Shown here one piece after another: positions 1 through 10,959 of a DNA stretch of 64,000 nucleotides. Each line of letters begins with the position of its first letter. The stretch's first letter is position 1. The notes below the pieces were generated by a model, which saw nothing but the letters and a program-made list of their open reading frames with translations, ran no database searches and was not told where the DNA came from. Origin of the DNA: Gnetum montanum (Eukaryota > Streptophyta > Gnetopsida > Gnetales > Gnetaceae); the NCBI GenBank assembly GCA_015680685.1, contig MNCI01006837.1:1-64000 (forward strand). Reading direction: 5' to 3'. Both the position numbers and the translations under genes were made by a program.

Positions 1-319
1 TCAGGGTGTGTCCGGTAAGTGGGAACGGATGCTGACGCTAGTGAAGTTAGACTTAGGACATTAGTTAGAGTTAGCTTAGTTTCTCAACCCTTTCCTCTGA
101 TAGCATAGGAGATAAGCCGAACATACCAAAAAAATCACATACCTCAGACTTGCTTAACCATACACCGTGACACTTACAAGCAAGCCTGGGAAGACAACGA
201 ACGATTAACCCCAAGTGTTTCTTGTGGCGTTAAGGCATTTAGTCTGCGGAGTTCGACCGGATCGCGCGTGTACGCTCGTATTCGTATGGTTGAGTGTAGG
301 GGTACCTCGCCACTCATCA
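1..319 (+). repeat. 3' end of a young Athila-like LTR
   Basis: This matches the 3' half of the LTRs of element D (35042-35928, 44194-45078) block by block: a GTGTCYGG-AAGTGGGAA block, a CATATGCCT-type block, GGGAAGACAA, TTCGACCGGAT, TATGGTTG and the terminal CTCATCA at 313-319. No primer-binding site follows, so this is a 3' LTR or solo LTR whose body lies left of the window. I count about 18 CpG dinucleotides here, against about four in the matching part of D, so it is probably the youngest insertion in view. GTCAT at 320-324 would be the right-hand target duplication, but the left copy is not visible. Confidence 0.85.
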
Positions 320-1000
320 GTCATGCTCACTCAAACTATAATGCACTAGATTAAAATAGGAGGGCTTCCCAAGAAGAGAACAAATTCCAAGAGTCTCATA
401 GTATATCTCCTGATAGTAGGACATAAACCCTACAAGGCTCTACTAGATTTTGGGTTAAGAGTATATCTGATTTCACAAGATATGTACAAAGCCTAGAATC
501 TTCCTCCATCGAAGAAGAGAAACATTCGACTAGAGCTTGTAGATTAGTTAATCACTATCCCACTTGGATAAGTAGAAGATGTCATCACCAGCATAAGTGA
601 CTATTCTTATCTTATCGACTTCTTAGTCATACATATGGGGAAAAAAAGGAGAATTTCCTATAATTATGGAAGAAAGCATGACTTAGCATTGTGGATGCTA
701 AGCTTTAAATTAGAGACTTGTCCTTGAAAATCTTCAAGGAAGATGAAATTGGAATCATACAATGATGTCAAGTTCCATGTGTTGTATATAATGTTAATGG
801 GTGCAATTATGTGTAGAAAATTTGGTCCAGAAAAACTAGTTCCATCGTAGCATGCAACGAATGTATAGAAGATATGCATGTCTAAAGTATTTGTATGTAG
901 TAGCTACCCAACAAGAAGGTAGCTAGTGGCTGATACTTCAAGAGGAGACTAAATCCAATATATGCATGGAACCTATAAGTAGAAGCAGAAGTGCCTATGT
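320..1000 (+). pseudogene. Gag-protease linker and aspartic protease relic (A)
   Basis: Positions 320-430 align by eye with the linker just before the protease of element D. The active-site motif reads L-L-D-F-G, with the catalytic Asp codon at 446-448; DFG is also seen in D. It is followed by a stretch rich in Leu and Ile that ends near 640. This domain would cut Gag-Pol in the virus-like particle. The reading is broken by stops at expected Gln codons. The flap and second half after about 650 are hard to follow, and 900-1170 is a poorly readable linker to RT. No start codon exists because gag is missing. Confidence 0.6.
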
Positions 1001-1169
1001 AGACAAAATTGATAAGTTGGAATAATTTAAAAGACAAACTCATCAAGTCAAGTCATTTCAAGAAGAAGATATTGAATGGGGAAGACTAGAGATACAAAAG
1101 ACACATGGACCAAAACCCTTAGGAGTAAAAACCCTATCGGATACACTTGAATATGCTTTTCTAAATAAT

Positions 1170-2120
1170 AAGAAACCAATAATTATAAATGCGAAATTTG
1201 ATAAGGAATAAAAGATAAAATTACTATAAGTAGTAAATAAATGACCAACTTCATTTGCATGACCCTATGACGAGATCATTGGAATTGATCCATGTATATG
1301 CCAACATTGAATCTATATAAATCTAGCTATCCAACCATGCTGCCAACCTCAAAGAAGGTTAAAGCCAAAGCTTAAAGAAGTTCTCAAATGAAACATAGAA
1401 AAATTGTGTAAAAGCAGGATTTATCTATCTGATAGCAGATAGTGAATGGATCAACCCATTAGTCATTATACCAAAGAAGGAGGGAAAGTCAAGGGTTTGT
1501 ATTAATTTCAGATTAATAAACATGGTAACATTCAAGGACCATTTTCCTCTATCATTTCTTGACGAAGTCCTAGATACAATAGTAAGATACTAGTATTATA
1601 GCTTTCTAGATGACTATAGTGAGCATAATCAAATTCACATTGAACCAAAAGACCCAAAAAAAACCACATTCACTAGTCCATGGAGGATGATTGCATACAA
1701 GAAGATGACCTTTGATTTGTGTAATGCATCTACTACATTCCAAAGACTTGTAATCAACATCTTTCAAAAGAAAATTAGTAATGGAGTTGAAGTCTTTATG
1801 GACGGCTTCTCCAACTATGGGCTAGATTTTAAACAGGCCTTGGATTCTTTAGAGAAGGTATTGAAGAGATGTGTAGAAAATAATCTAAAGCTTAATTGGC
1901 AAAAAAGCTAGTTGATGTTTTAAGATGGTATAGTTCTGGGACATAAAGTATCTTAGAAGAGAATAAAGGTAGATCCAGAGAAGATCAAAGTCATCCAAAA
2001 CATCATTCAAAGGCCATAAACCATTAAGGATATTAGATCATTTTTTGGCTACACATGATATTATAGAAGATTTATTGAAAATTTATCAAAAATTGCAAAA
2101 CTACTAGTAGAACTCACAAG
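1170..2120 (+). pseudogene. Reverse transcriptase relic (A)
   Basis: Ty3/gypsy RT that would copy element RNA to DNA in the particle. Recognisable blocks are SEWINPLVIIPKKEG near 1441-1485, a CINFRLIN block, KDHFPL, a degenerate FLDGYSGYNQI block, then NGVEVFMDGFSNYG and the thumb-side blocks LKRCVENNLKLNWQK, GIVLGH and RSFFGY. The catalytic tetrad, normally (F/Y)MDD, reads FMDG at 1795-1806, so the second catalytic Asp is gone and the enzyme would be inactive. Stops interrupt the frame after about 1911. Element D has an independent change at the same residue, while E and F keep both Asp residues. Confidence 0.85.
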
Positions 2121-2189
2121 TTAAGATGCATCATTACATTGGATAGAACTATGTGAGAAGGCATTTGAGACATTAAAATAAAAATTAAT

Positions 2190-2600
2190 TGAAACACCAA
2201 TCCTTTGAGCTTTGGATTAGTCTAAACCCTTCCACATAATGATAGATGCTTCAAACTACGTACTAGGAGCAATGTTCACTCAACTAGATGATGAAAGATG
2301 ATCCTATTACATACACTATGCAAGTTGAAGCATCACCAGGGCACAACTTAATTACACCACTACAGAAAAGGAGCTTATGGCTATGGTGTATGCACTTGAG
2401 AAATTTAGATATTATGTGTTTGAATATTGAATTTTTGTCTAGAATGATCATAGTATTATTAGATTTTTAATGAATAAATTAGCAATTAGTCCAAGGGTGA
2501 TAAGATTGCTCATAATATTACCAAAACTCAATATCACCATGATAGATAAAAAGAGAGTTGAAGACATTGTAGTTTTCCTATTGAGTGGGACAAGAAGTAA
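2190..2600 (+). pseudogene. RNase H relic (A)
   Basis: Follows RT in the normal gypsy order. Readable blocks in shifting frames are KPFHIMIDASNYVLGAM (first Asp retained), an LNYTTTEKELMAMVYALEKFRYYV-type helix, a degraded HTDH block, and IRFLMNKLAISPRVI. The domain would remove the RNA strand from the RNA-DNA hybrid. A one-base shift near 2300 and several stops break it. The same blocks are clearer in D at 40460-40840 and in F at 62600-62960. Confidence 0.75.
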
Positions 2601-2679
2601 GTGAGCAATTCCTCCACTGAGTCAAATAGTATGGACATGAATGGAAACCTTTACAAGATCTGTATTGATAGACTAATCA

Positions 2680-3800
2680 AAGGGTGTGTTCCTAAAGAAG
2701 ACTAGTAGAGAATCTTACAAGATTCACATGAAGAAACATGTAGTGGTTACTATGTAGGATGAATGATGGTACTCAAATTGATGATGGCAAGCTACTTCTA
2801 GCCTATCATATTTCAAGACATACACCAGTTCACCCAATCTTGTGAGAGATGTCAATATGATAGAGGATTAACAATTAGAAATAGAGAGAACAATAGTAGA
2901 TAGAACCATTGTAATCATTTGGTATTTGGGGAATTGATTTTATGGGGCCCATTGCATCAATGTTCAATGGGAAATCATACATTATAGTGATAGTTTATTA
3001 TTGTACAAAATGAATAGAAGTAGTTGTAGTTAAGGATTGCATAGCCAAAATAGCTATTAAGTTCTTTGAACAACACATGCTAAATAGATTTAGAGTGCCA
3101 CACATGCTTATATGAGATAATGGGACTCATTTTACTAGAGCTACATTCAAAAAGCTTACACAACAACTTGGGGTAAATCACAAATTAATTACACCATACC
3201 ATCCCTAAGAAAATAAACAAGTAGAAGTGACTAAATGGGAGATCACAAGAATATTAACTAGAATAGTTCGTAATAAAGGAAGGATTGGAGCACTAAACTT
3301 AATGATTCTCTATGGGAATATAGATCAACATGGAAATTTCCTATAGGGTATTCCCCATATGTGTTAGTTTATGGTAAACTACCCATGTTATCAATCTAAG
3401 AGGAACTCAATACCCTTTCCACTACTTATACACTTGACCTTGACTTAAGCCTAGCTCAATGAGAATGCCTCATGAATCTTAATCTATTGAACGAAAAGAG
3501 ATTAGTCACTCAAATGAGTAATGAAATTCACAAAAAGTACTTCAAAGATAGACATGATGCTAAAATTAGACAAGTGTCAATTCAATTAGGTGATAAAGTC
3601 CTATATTACAATCTAGTCATGTCCCACAAAAGGATAAGTTCCAAACCTTATGGGAAGGATCCTATATCATTCATGCAACATACCAATCTAATGCCATCTA
3701 GATGTATCACCCAACCAATCCAAAAAAGTTGATTCTTATCAATATTCAAGAATTCAAGTCATATCATGACATTCCCTACTCTTTTAAGGACTCTACCCTA
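2680..3800 (+). pseudogene. Integrase relic (A)
   Basis: Would insert the cDNA into chromosomal DNA. The N-terminal HHCC zinc region is degraded but a CQYDRG piece is readable near 2850. The core keeps all three acidic residues: GIDFMGP near 2932-2950, DNGTHF after a TGA stop near 3115, and VEVTK near 3222. The C-terminal part from 3472 carries QLGDKVLYYN and a degraded LWEGPYII (GPY/F) module; a frameshift near 3700 moves the tail to another frame. At least five in-frame stops sit at expected Gln or Arg codons. The retained triad contrasts with D, where all three residues have changed. Confidence 0.85.
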
Positions 3801-5323
3801 TCTACCAGAAGTGCTATTACCCATTCTATATTTCAAATATACACTTCTCAGAATATTCTTATGGGTGTTAAACTTGATACTTAGGCATGAAGTTTTGTTC
3901 TAATAGTTTTCTACTTTTTATCTTTTTCCATTTCTTAGTAATTTTTCCATTCTTTTATACCATTTTTACTTCTTGAATCATTTTTCACTCTTTTATAATT
4001 TTCTACCTTTTTTATTTTTAACATTTTTTTATAATTTTTTATCATATTTCATATACATATTTTTCTTGATTTTTCTAAAAAAGTGCATAAGAATTAAATA
4101 GGATGTAATCCCAATAATGTGAATATTGCCATATATTATTGAATCATTGAAAGATTGATTTTATATACAGTGAGACCACATCATCCATCCACTCATTTTC
4201 AATAATGAGAGGTTCTTAACATGGACACAATGAAATTCTCTTCATAATAAAATTAAAATAAACTTGTGATGATTATTCCTAGATAGAAGAATGAAGAACC
4301 AAGTGGAAATGAAAAGGGTGTGACATCAAGGGTATTTGTAGATTCTCTAGGACTACTACTAAGGGTTGGAACCTACTTTGTGGAGGACAAACTTGTATAA
4401 CTCTTATGTTTCATACCTAACAACTAATTCCACATCATATTGTGCCTCCAAGATACTTAAACCATCAATTTTCACTATCCTACATTATTATAACTGATCA
4501 TACTTTTGGTAATCCCTACTACCATATCCTATATATCTCATTGAATTTCTTTGACAAAGATTTATTCTCTAACAATATTTTATACCAAATTTTCATATTC
4601 TGAGTATCATCCATAATCAAGAATCCTTTAGACCACCTCTACATCTACCAAACTATCCATTTATCCCAATGTTTCCATGACAAATTGCTCAAAAGTCAAA
4701 GTTTTTAGATGATGACATTGTAGCTATGATGTATTAGGTCTTAATGTGTCATAGCTACAATGTCATATTTATGATGTATTTGATATAAACCATCTATATA
4801 TATGCATGGGAGTTAAAAATTTTCATTTTTCACATTTCAAGCAAGGGAGGTTAATGCTATTTTTCTAATCCTTTGGCAATCAACCTTCCAAGAATCATAA
4901 CTCTCTTACCATAGCCCTAATTCGTGTGATTTTTGAATCTTCTTAATCATGGAGTAACCAACTTAGTCATGGGGTAAAGTGCTACATGTAAAGAAGTCAA
5001 ATTGAGCCAAATTTCTCTAATGCCAGAAGAGTATATTAAGGGTAAGAATAAGAACAAATAAGCATGTTTTAACCAATTCTCCTAATTACTCATCTAATCA
5101 CAATAAATGAGAAAATAATAACTATGAAAGGTCATAAAAATCAACAAATAATGATTTATTTTTGGAATTTTTGACATTTTTCTAGGTTTGCAATCATCAA
5201 AAGAATTATAAGTAATAATAAGTATAAACTTGTGATCAAATTCTAGAACCCAAGGAAGGACTATGAACTACTAGGAATCTATTATAAATCCTTGGGTAAT
5301 CTTAAATGAATCCTTGATGATTT
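3801..5323. other. Spacer between integrase and extra ORF of A
   Basis: AT-rich DNA with no supported gene, starting with T-rich runs of the form CTTTTTTATTTTT (about 3890-4080). It occupies the same place as 42141-44180 in D, 49031-50930 in E and 59116-61220 in F. Those four spacers share short blocks, so this is a family feature and not random flanking DNA. It may hold a promoter or splice signals for the downstream ORF, but I see no clear one. Confidence 0.6.
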
Positions 5324-8080
5324 TTGGCTCCTAAAAGATCCATAGAAGAAAGATCCTCATAGCAAAGAAGTAAAAGATCTAGAGGTAGAGGTAGAGGATA
5401 AGCTGGAGAATAAACTCCATAAGCAAAAAAAGAGGATTAATCCTTCAACATCCATCAACAAATACCTATAAGAGAATACTTTGCACAAGCTAAGGTTGAA
5501 GTATCGCAAGCTTTAGAGTAAGGATAACACCTCACACTATTAGTAGAATGTCTTCAGACCATTCAAGAAAAATCAATCATGTCCATAGTTATTGTGAAAC
5601 TAAACTTTGAATCATTCATGGAATTTGTACTTGACAACATTTGAGAATAACTCCAAGCCTTCCCTATGGAGAACTCTATCATGTAGTTGAGAATGGTACT
5701 TAGGAGAAGTGTACCAATTCTATAAGAATAAGAAAGACGATGCTACAGTTAAAATTGAAGGAGTCACAATGCCTTACTTTGTGGAAACAATTACAAAGGT
5801 ACTTAATATTCTTAATGTCAAAGAAAATATTGCATAGATATCTATAAGATCTGACATAGAGGAAAATAAGTTATAAATGCAAAGGGTATATGACAAAGGA
5901 AATCAAGAATATAGTATAGTTTCTATTGAGAAGAAAATATACTTCATGATAAGAACCTATCATACTTTTTCCACCAAAAGGCTCAATAGAATTTCCACCT
6001 ACACTACAAGAGGATGTACTATTCTTATGGGGAAATTCAATGAAAATATAGCTTATTTATTATTTTTAGAAAGTGAAAGGAGATTTGAAAAAATGAAGGT
6101 AGGAAAGCTCACAATGTTATTTCCTTGCCTCATCAAAAGGTTATGCAAGAAAGATAGGATTTTAGGCTACATAAATGATGTCTTACACAAGGCTTAGAAT
6201 GCATCTTATGTCAAGATGTCAAAACTAGTGCCTCCAAAGAAAGATCAACTAGAAAAGCCAGTAGGATCCACACTAGCAGGTAACATTCTAGCCATAGGAT
6301 AGGAATAAGTAGGACCTAGTGGATTAACACTAGTTGATGATAAATCTACATTGAGTGGTCCACCAACACAATAGGACTACTAACCTTTCATGATCCATTT
6401 GTAGTAGATTATCGAAACCATAAGTTGGGGAAGTAGGAAATGTTTTACACTATATATAATTAGAGATAATTTCATAAAGCCTATGGTATCAATTGGACCT
6501 GCTAGTGGACAAATCTCATTGCAAGTAGGAGAAGATAAAGATTGGGCATAACAAATCCCTGGGAACATTGCATCCTTTCAAGTCATTCTAGACATAAGAG
6601 AAGGAGTCATAGTCATGGGAATGCAGCATTAAGATGTAGTAGAAGCTATAGAGGTGATCACGAATCACATCAAAAAATCATTCAATGTTTACATTATGCC
6701 ACCAATAGATATTACTAGAGCTAGATATATTGCACTGATAATTGGTATATCCATGCCTTGGAAGAACACAAAGACATTCTATATTGATTGCTACAAATGG
6801 GCTAAGTAATGCAAAATCTCTTTGATATCCCTAGTGATATCACTATAGTCTAGTTAGATCTAATTTCAAGAAAGGGCAAGCTAGTAATGGTTGAAACAAG
6901 TGTTGAACATTCATAGAATGAAGTGTAGAGGTTTTAAGATAAATTAGTGTACTTAAGAGTAGAAATGAGAGGCCTAGCACAATACATAATGTCAAACTAG
7001 CTTAATAACTTTAGAAATGAATAAGTAACCTAGCTTATAGCCAGAAACATTCAAGTAGAGATGAAAAAAGAGAAGGCAATATGAAATGCCTTTATAGTAG
7101 AAGCTCAAAACCATGCACATGCTAAAGAATTAATTGTCCTTGAAGAAGAAAATAAAAGAATTGTTGAAAAAAAATACAAGGTCAAAAGATATAGAAAAAC
7201 AAAAAAATGTTTTCAAACAAAGCATCCATTAGCTTAGAGACTAATTTACAAGAGTCAAACAAGATATGCAAAAATTGGCTAGAGAAAATAGAATGCTATC
7301 AATGAAGGAAGTCCACACTATTTGCCAAGAGTTAGCAATTAAGATTAGTACATGGCAGAATGAGGCTGAAGAGCATAAAAGGCTAGGGGAGCACTTCAAA
7401 GACCAAGCAGGAATGTAAAAAAAAATAAATGAAAAATAAATCTAGATGGCTAAACCCAAAATCAACTCCATTACTATACAAACATCTGATTGGTGGCCAA
7501 TCCTAGATCGTCTCATCCATGTCCATCAAGTTGAAGTGAACAACAAGAGACTGCAAATTGAAGAGCTTACAAAGTACATGGGATTAGTAAACATTTGGTA
7601 TGCTAATCTAGCCATGCTCATAGAAGGAAGGCCTGGAAATAAAATGGACTAGCAAGTGGCGATGACCTATGCATTATATGATAAAAGTTTGCAGATAGAA
7701 AAGATGCATCATAAAAATTACCTATTGAAAAATCTAAGCTTGAAGTGATCAAATCTATCTACTAGGACTAGAAGGACATAGTAGCAAACCTAGCTCGTAG
7801 AATGATAGATTATCAAGAGTTAAGAAAAGTGGCTAGGACATTTAAAAAAGAAAGATAAGAGTTTTAAGCCTAGTATGTAAAGGTGAATAAGATGTTCTTA
7901 CAACTGTCATGCCCATGGAAGGTACCAACTCCAGCTAACATCACAGAATTTTCCTATATGATACATTATCTTAGATCAAAAGAAGAGAAACTTTAGGTGC
8001 TACTCAACAAATATCAAATCCCAAAGCCCAATGATAAGGGAAAGAATTCAATGGAGGAGCCACCGCCACTAGGGACATAA
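5324..8080 (+). pseudogene. Additional ORF in env position (A)
   Basis: Downstream of integrase and before the PPT, where Athila elements carry an env-like ORF. The predicted start aligns with MAPKQ in element F but reads TTG at 5324-5326, so the start codon is lost. The N-terminus is basic (SRGRGRG near 5390). The best-kept part is 5877-6197, with LFPCLIKRLCKK at 6117-6152 matching FPCLIRKLCKR in F. The middle and C-terminal parts are rich in Glu, Lys and Gln and look coiled-coil. The end PPPLGT-stop at 8063-8080 matches PLPLGSI-stop in F. I see no signal peptide or membrane anchor. It recalls the plant transposon-associated protein domain known from similar elements, which is from memory only; function unknown. 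Confidence 0.7.
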
Positions 8081-8308
8081 GGCTACATCAAGCTTTACCA
8101 TTTTGTTTTGTTGTTTTAAATTATTAAATTGTGTTAATCATGTAATGCATGGTAATTTTGTAAACAACACTTGAACCATAATACAACATTCAAAGTCAAG
8201 TTAGCAATGTATATGACTAGTCATGTCAAAGTATGAATACACCTCATAATTTTTTAAGGAACTCTATCCTCCTTTTGTTTTAATTTGAGAACTAGTATAC
8301 AAGTAGTC
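8081..8308. other. 3' untranslated end of element A
   Basis: Non-coding, T-rich at first (TTTTGTTTTGTTGTTTT near 8100), between the extra ORF stop and the PPT. The last 40 bases contain TTGAGAACTAGTATACAAG, which matches the TTGAGAACAAGTTTTCATTC block before the 3' LTR of D. Confidence 0.6.
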
Positions 8309-8317
8309 GTGGGGGTA
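8309..8317 (+). promoter_or_regulatory. Polypurine tract of element A
   Basis: GTGGGGGTA lies immediately upstream of the LTR start TGATAA. The same tract is seen at 44183-44193 (D) and, reversed, at 56021-56034 (F). It primes plus-strand DNA synthesis in LTR elements. Confidence 0.8.
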
Positions 8318-8617
8318 TGATAAAATTCATTAAGCCAAATGATGTGATATCATAGATCTGCTTATGTTATCATAAATATGATGTAGTGGGCCCTAGTCAT
8401 GACTATAAATATCAATTTTTTGTTACATCATTGAAATAACTTTTGTGCAACATTTAGTGAAATTCTTACAGTTTCTTTCCATAAGTTACACATAGAGTGT
8501 GAGTTATAAGTGAATGCCTGTAGTGTGATAACTAACAATTGTATGAAGCCTTTATTTAAGTGGATTATACATGGACATAATTCATAACTAGTAATAAAGA
8601 TCAAGATTGTTTCTTAT
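8318..8617 (+). repeat. 3' LTR of element A, first piece
   Basis: Begins TGATAAAA right after the PPT. It contains GGGCCC and the 12-bp perfect palindrome TAGTCATGACTA (8394-8405), overlapping a TATA box CTATAAATA (8403-8411), and an AATAAAGAT poly(A)-like block near 8595. It stops at 8617 with CTTAT and resumes at 9493 after a solo LTR. Together the two pieces are about 871 bp, the normal length for this LTR family. Confidence 0.85.
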
Positions 8618-9487
8618 TGATGAGCATTAAAGTGTCACATTGACATAGCATTTGCTATGTCTATGAGGCCTTGTTGACACAATTCTATAGAAAAAACTAT
8701 AAATACAAGCTCCTAGCCATGTTTATGTAGCATAAAAGTCATCGTAGTAGCAGAGCTCTTGTCGTTTTTTTATTTGAAAATTAGAGTATTTCTTTGAGTG
8801 CATGTAGCAGGAGTTAGAAAGCATACAAATCTTTATTTGAGCACTGTTGTACTTGAACCACACTAGTATGTATGATAATAAAGATGAGCCTTTTGATTAA
8901 ACCTTGCAACACTTAGAATAGGTTAAGGATTTGTTTATTCATTCATGGTTTTCATTAATTATGCTATTAAGTAAGCTAAATGAGGCTTTGAGAAATTAGT
9001 TAATTAATTAAGATAAATAGATTAGACACATAAGTATGATTGTTTTGAGTGTAAACACATATTTGCTTGGTAATCCCAATAGCATTATTGCTTGGTGCAC
9101 TTAATAGTGTAGTGCTTAGTAACCCAACAATGGATACATGGGTTTAAAACATGCATGGAAAGTGGGACTGGATGCTTATGTTAGGACTAGTTTGAAATTA
9201 GTTAGTTAGTTAAACTAAATTAGTTGTTAAATTACTTCATCTCTCTACTTTAAGCACCAAAGAACATAAAACACAAAACAATAAAAATCATATGCCTCAA
9301 TTACACTTAACCATAACATGTGCATTACAAGTGTAATTGGGAGGACAATGAATGACCATTAGGGCCAAGTTCACTTCCTAGAAGACTAGTGTACTGGAAA
9401 CTATAGAGTCCATGGAATTTAATTGGATCATGCATGAGCACTTTGTGATTCGTATGGTTGGGCATAGGTGTACCTTGCCACTCATCA
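8618..9487 (+). repeat. Solo LTR inserted in the LTR of element A
   Basis: Complete 870-bp LTR from TGATGAG to CTCATCA, flanked by perfect 5-bp duplications CTTAT at 8613-8617 and 9488-9492. No internal element sequence is present, so it is a solo LTR left by recombination between two LTRs. It holds a near-perfect hairpin, GACATAGCA-TT-TGCTATGTC (8642-8661), upstream of a TATA box ACTATAAATAC near 8697, and an AATAAAGATGAG block near 8877. Confidence 0.93.
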
Positions 9488-9492
9488 CTTAT

Positions 9493-10063
9493 CATTGTTG
9501 CATTCTACTTAGTTTACTTTACTTAGACTAATTTTACTTTCCAGCATGTTTACTCTTATGTCATTTATATTTCTTGAATATTTTACTTTACTAATGTCTC
9601 TTAATAGGGAGGTATAAGTATGATTGGTTTCAAATGTTAAGTTTAATCATTTGGTAACCCAATAGTGTCTTTATTGGATATTTTCAGTGGTAAATTCACT
9701 TGGTAATGCCAATAACAGTTACATGAGCTTAGGATGTGTATAGAAAACTAAGAACAAATGCTTATTGCCATAGGATAAAATAGATTTACATTTATGTGTT
9801 ACTTAGATTTACATTTTACTCTCATTTTCATTATGGAAGCACTTAGGATTAAATTGAGCCAACAACATCATGATATCATATGTCTTACAAAGAGTTAAAC
9901 TATACTATTGGAACTTCACTAACTCAACATGAGAAGACAATAATTAAGAATCAACTATCAACCACTAGAATACTTACATTATCCAACTATGGATTACGAT
10001 CTTGTCACATACATGTACTCATGACTTGTATGGTGAAGTGTTGGAATACCTAGTTGTTCATCA
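9493..10063 (+). repeat. 3' LTR of element A, second piece
   Basis: Continuation of the LTR interrupted at 8617. Shared blocks with the other LTRs are ATAAGTATGATTG, TTTGGTAACCCAATAGTG, TTAGGATGTGTAT and the terminal TTCATCA at 10057-10063. It has more substitutions than the solo LTR inside it, as expected for the older host. Confidence 0.85.
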
Positions 10064-10189
10064 ATAAGTAACATACTTGAAAGTAGTAAAAAACACTTCC
10101 TAATTGAAAAGAAAAGTTCATTTCATTAAAAGCCTTAATGTCTTGTCCATACAAAACATGAACAACTATACATTAACTAGAAAAGATTA

Positions 10190-10740
10190 ATTGAATTTTT
10201 TAATAACGTTGGTTCTTCTAGGTTAGAATGTTTATAATTTTCTAATGGATTTTGGTGCAACCATTAGTGTTATACTATTGGAAGTGTGTAAAATGCTAGG
10301 AGTACAAATGCTACCACAAGTGATTAGTGTCATACAACTTGATGGATCTAATGTACCCATGGCATAGTCATTAAAATGCATGAAAGTACAACTTAAATAA
10401 TATTCTAGTTTCACTTGTTATATGGATATTTTAGTAGTAGACATGAAACCAACTTATGACATGATTTTATAGAAAATATTTGGAGCCTAATTTGGAGGCT
10501 TCTTTAGATTAGATTTCTTAGAATTACTAATTCTCCTTAACAAAAAATTCAAATACTTCATCATACGAATAAATCCTTTCTATAAACATGTGGTTACTAG
10601 CTTTGATTAGCAAAATAAACTACTTGAAAATCAAAACACTAATCTTTTCATTGGAGTTATTGAAATTGGTCTAGTAGCATATGTTATGAATGAAAGCATG
10701 AGTGAAATTTCATAAATAAATCCTTATACCCACACATATT
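10190..10740 (+). pseudogene. Aspartic protease relic (G)
   Basis: Active-site block MDFGATISVILLEVC starts near 10244, followed by MLGVQMLPQ and, about 60 residues on, PTYDMILQKIFGAQFGG (near 10450), which is the second conserved block of retrotransposon proteases. Stops sit at expected Gln codons. It would have processed the Gag-Pol of G. The 10064-10190 stretch before it is probably gag-protease linker, and no gag domain is visible. Confidence 0.65.
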
Positions 10741-10959
10741 CCACTCAATACTATTAAGCATTTAGAAAATTTGAGGAAAATTATGAAGATACCTTACCTT
10801 ATCATCAACATGATAGGAAAACTTTATTTTTTGGTGATTTACAACTATTAAGGATAGAGAAAAATAGAAATAAGGTTCTAAATTTTGAAACACTAAAAAA
10901 TAAGCCAAAATTCGATGATGATTATGTTTACATTGACCATAGAGAAAATTTCTCTAAGT

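Larger units (their letters stand above)
320..10063 (+). mobile_element. Element A: 5'-truncated Athila-like Ty3/gypsy element
   Basis: Order on the + strand is protease, RT, RNase H, integrase, non-coding spacer, additional ORF, polypurine tract and 3' LTR. The 5' LTR and most of gag are missing; the sequence enters in the gag-protease linker right after the LTR at 1-319, which suggests that the younger element landed here. The 3' LTR is interrupted by a solo LTR. All coding parts carry stops and frameshifts. Its right end at 10063 abuts element G coding sequence, so A was inserted into G. Assignment to the Athila side of Ty3/gypsy rests on RT sequence, gene order and the LTR family whose D copy has a tRNA-Asp-type primer site. 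Confidence 0.85.

Noticed and set aside
5877-6197. Stand-alone 106-codon gene
   Set aside because: It aligns with the middle of the extra ORF of F and is only the longest stop-free piece of that pseudogene in A.
8318-10063. A single oversized LTR or tandem LTR pair at the end of A
   Set aside because: The internal TGATGAG...CTCATCA unit is flanked by CTTAT on both sides, so it is an LTR nested in an LTR.
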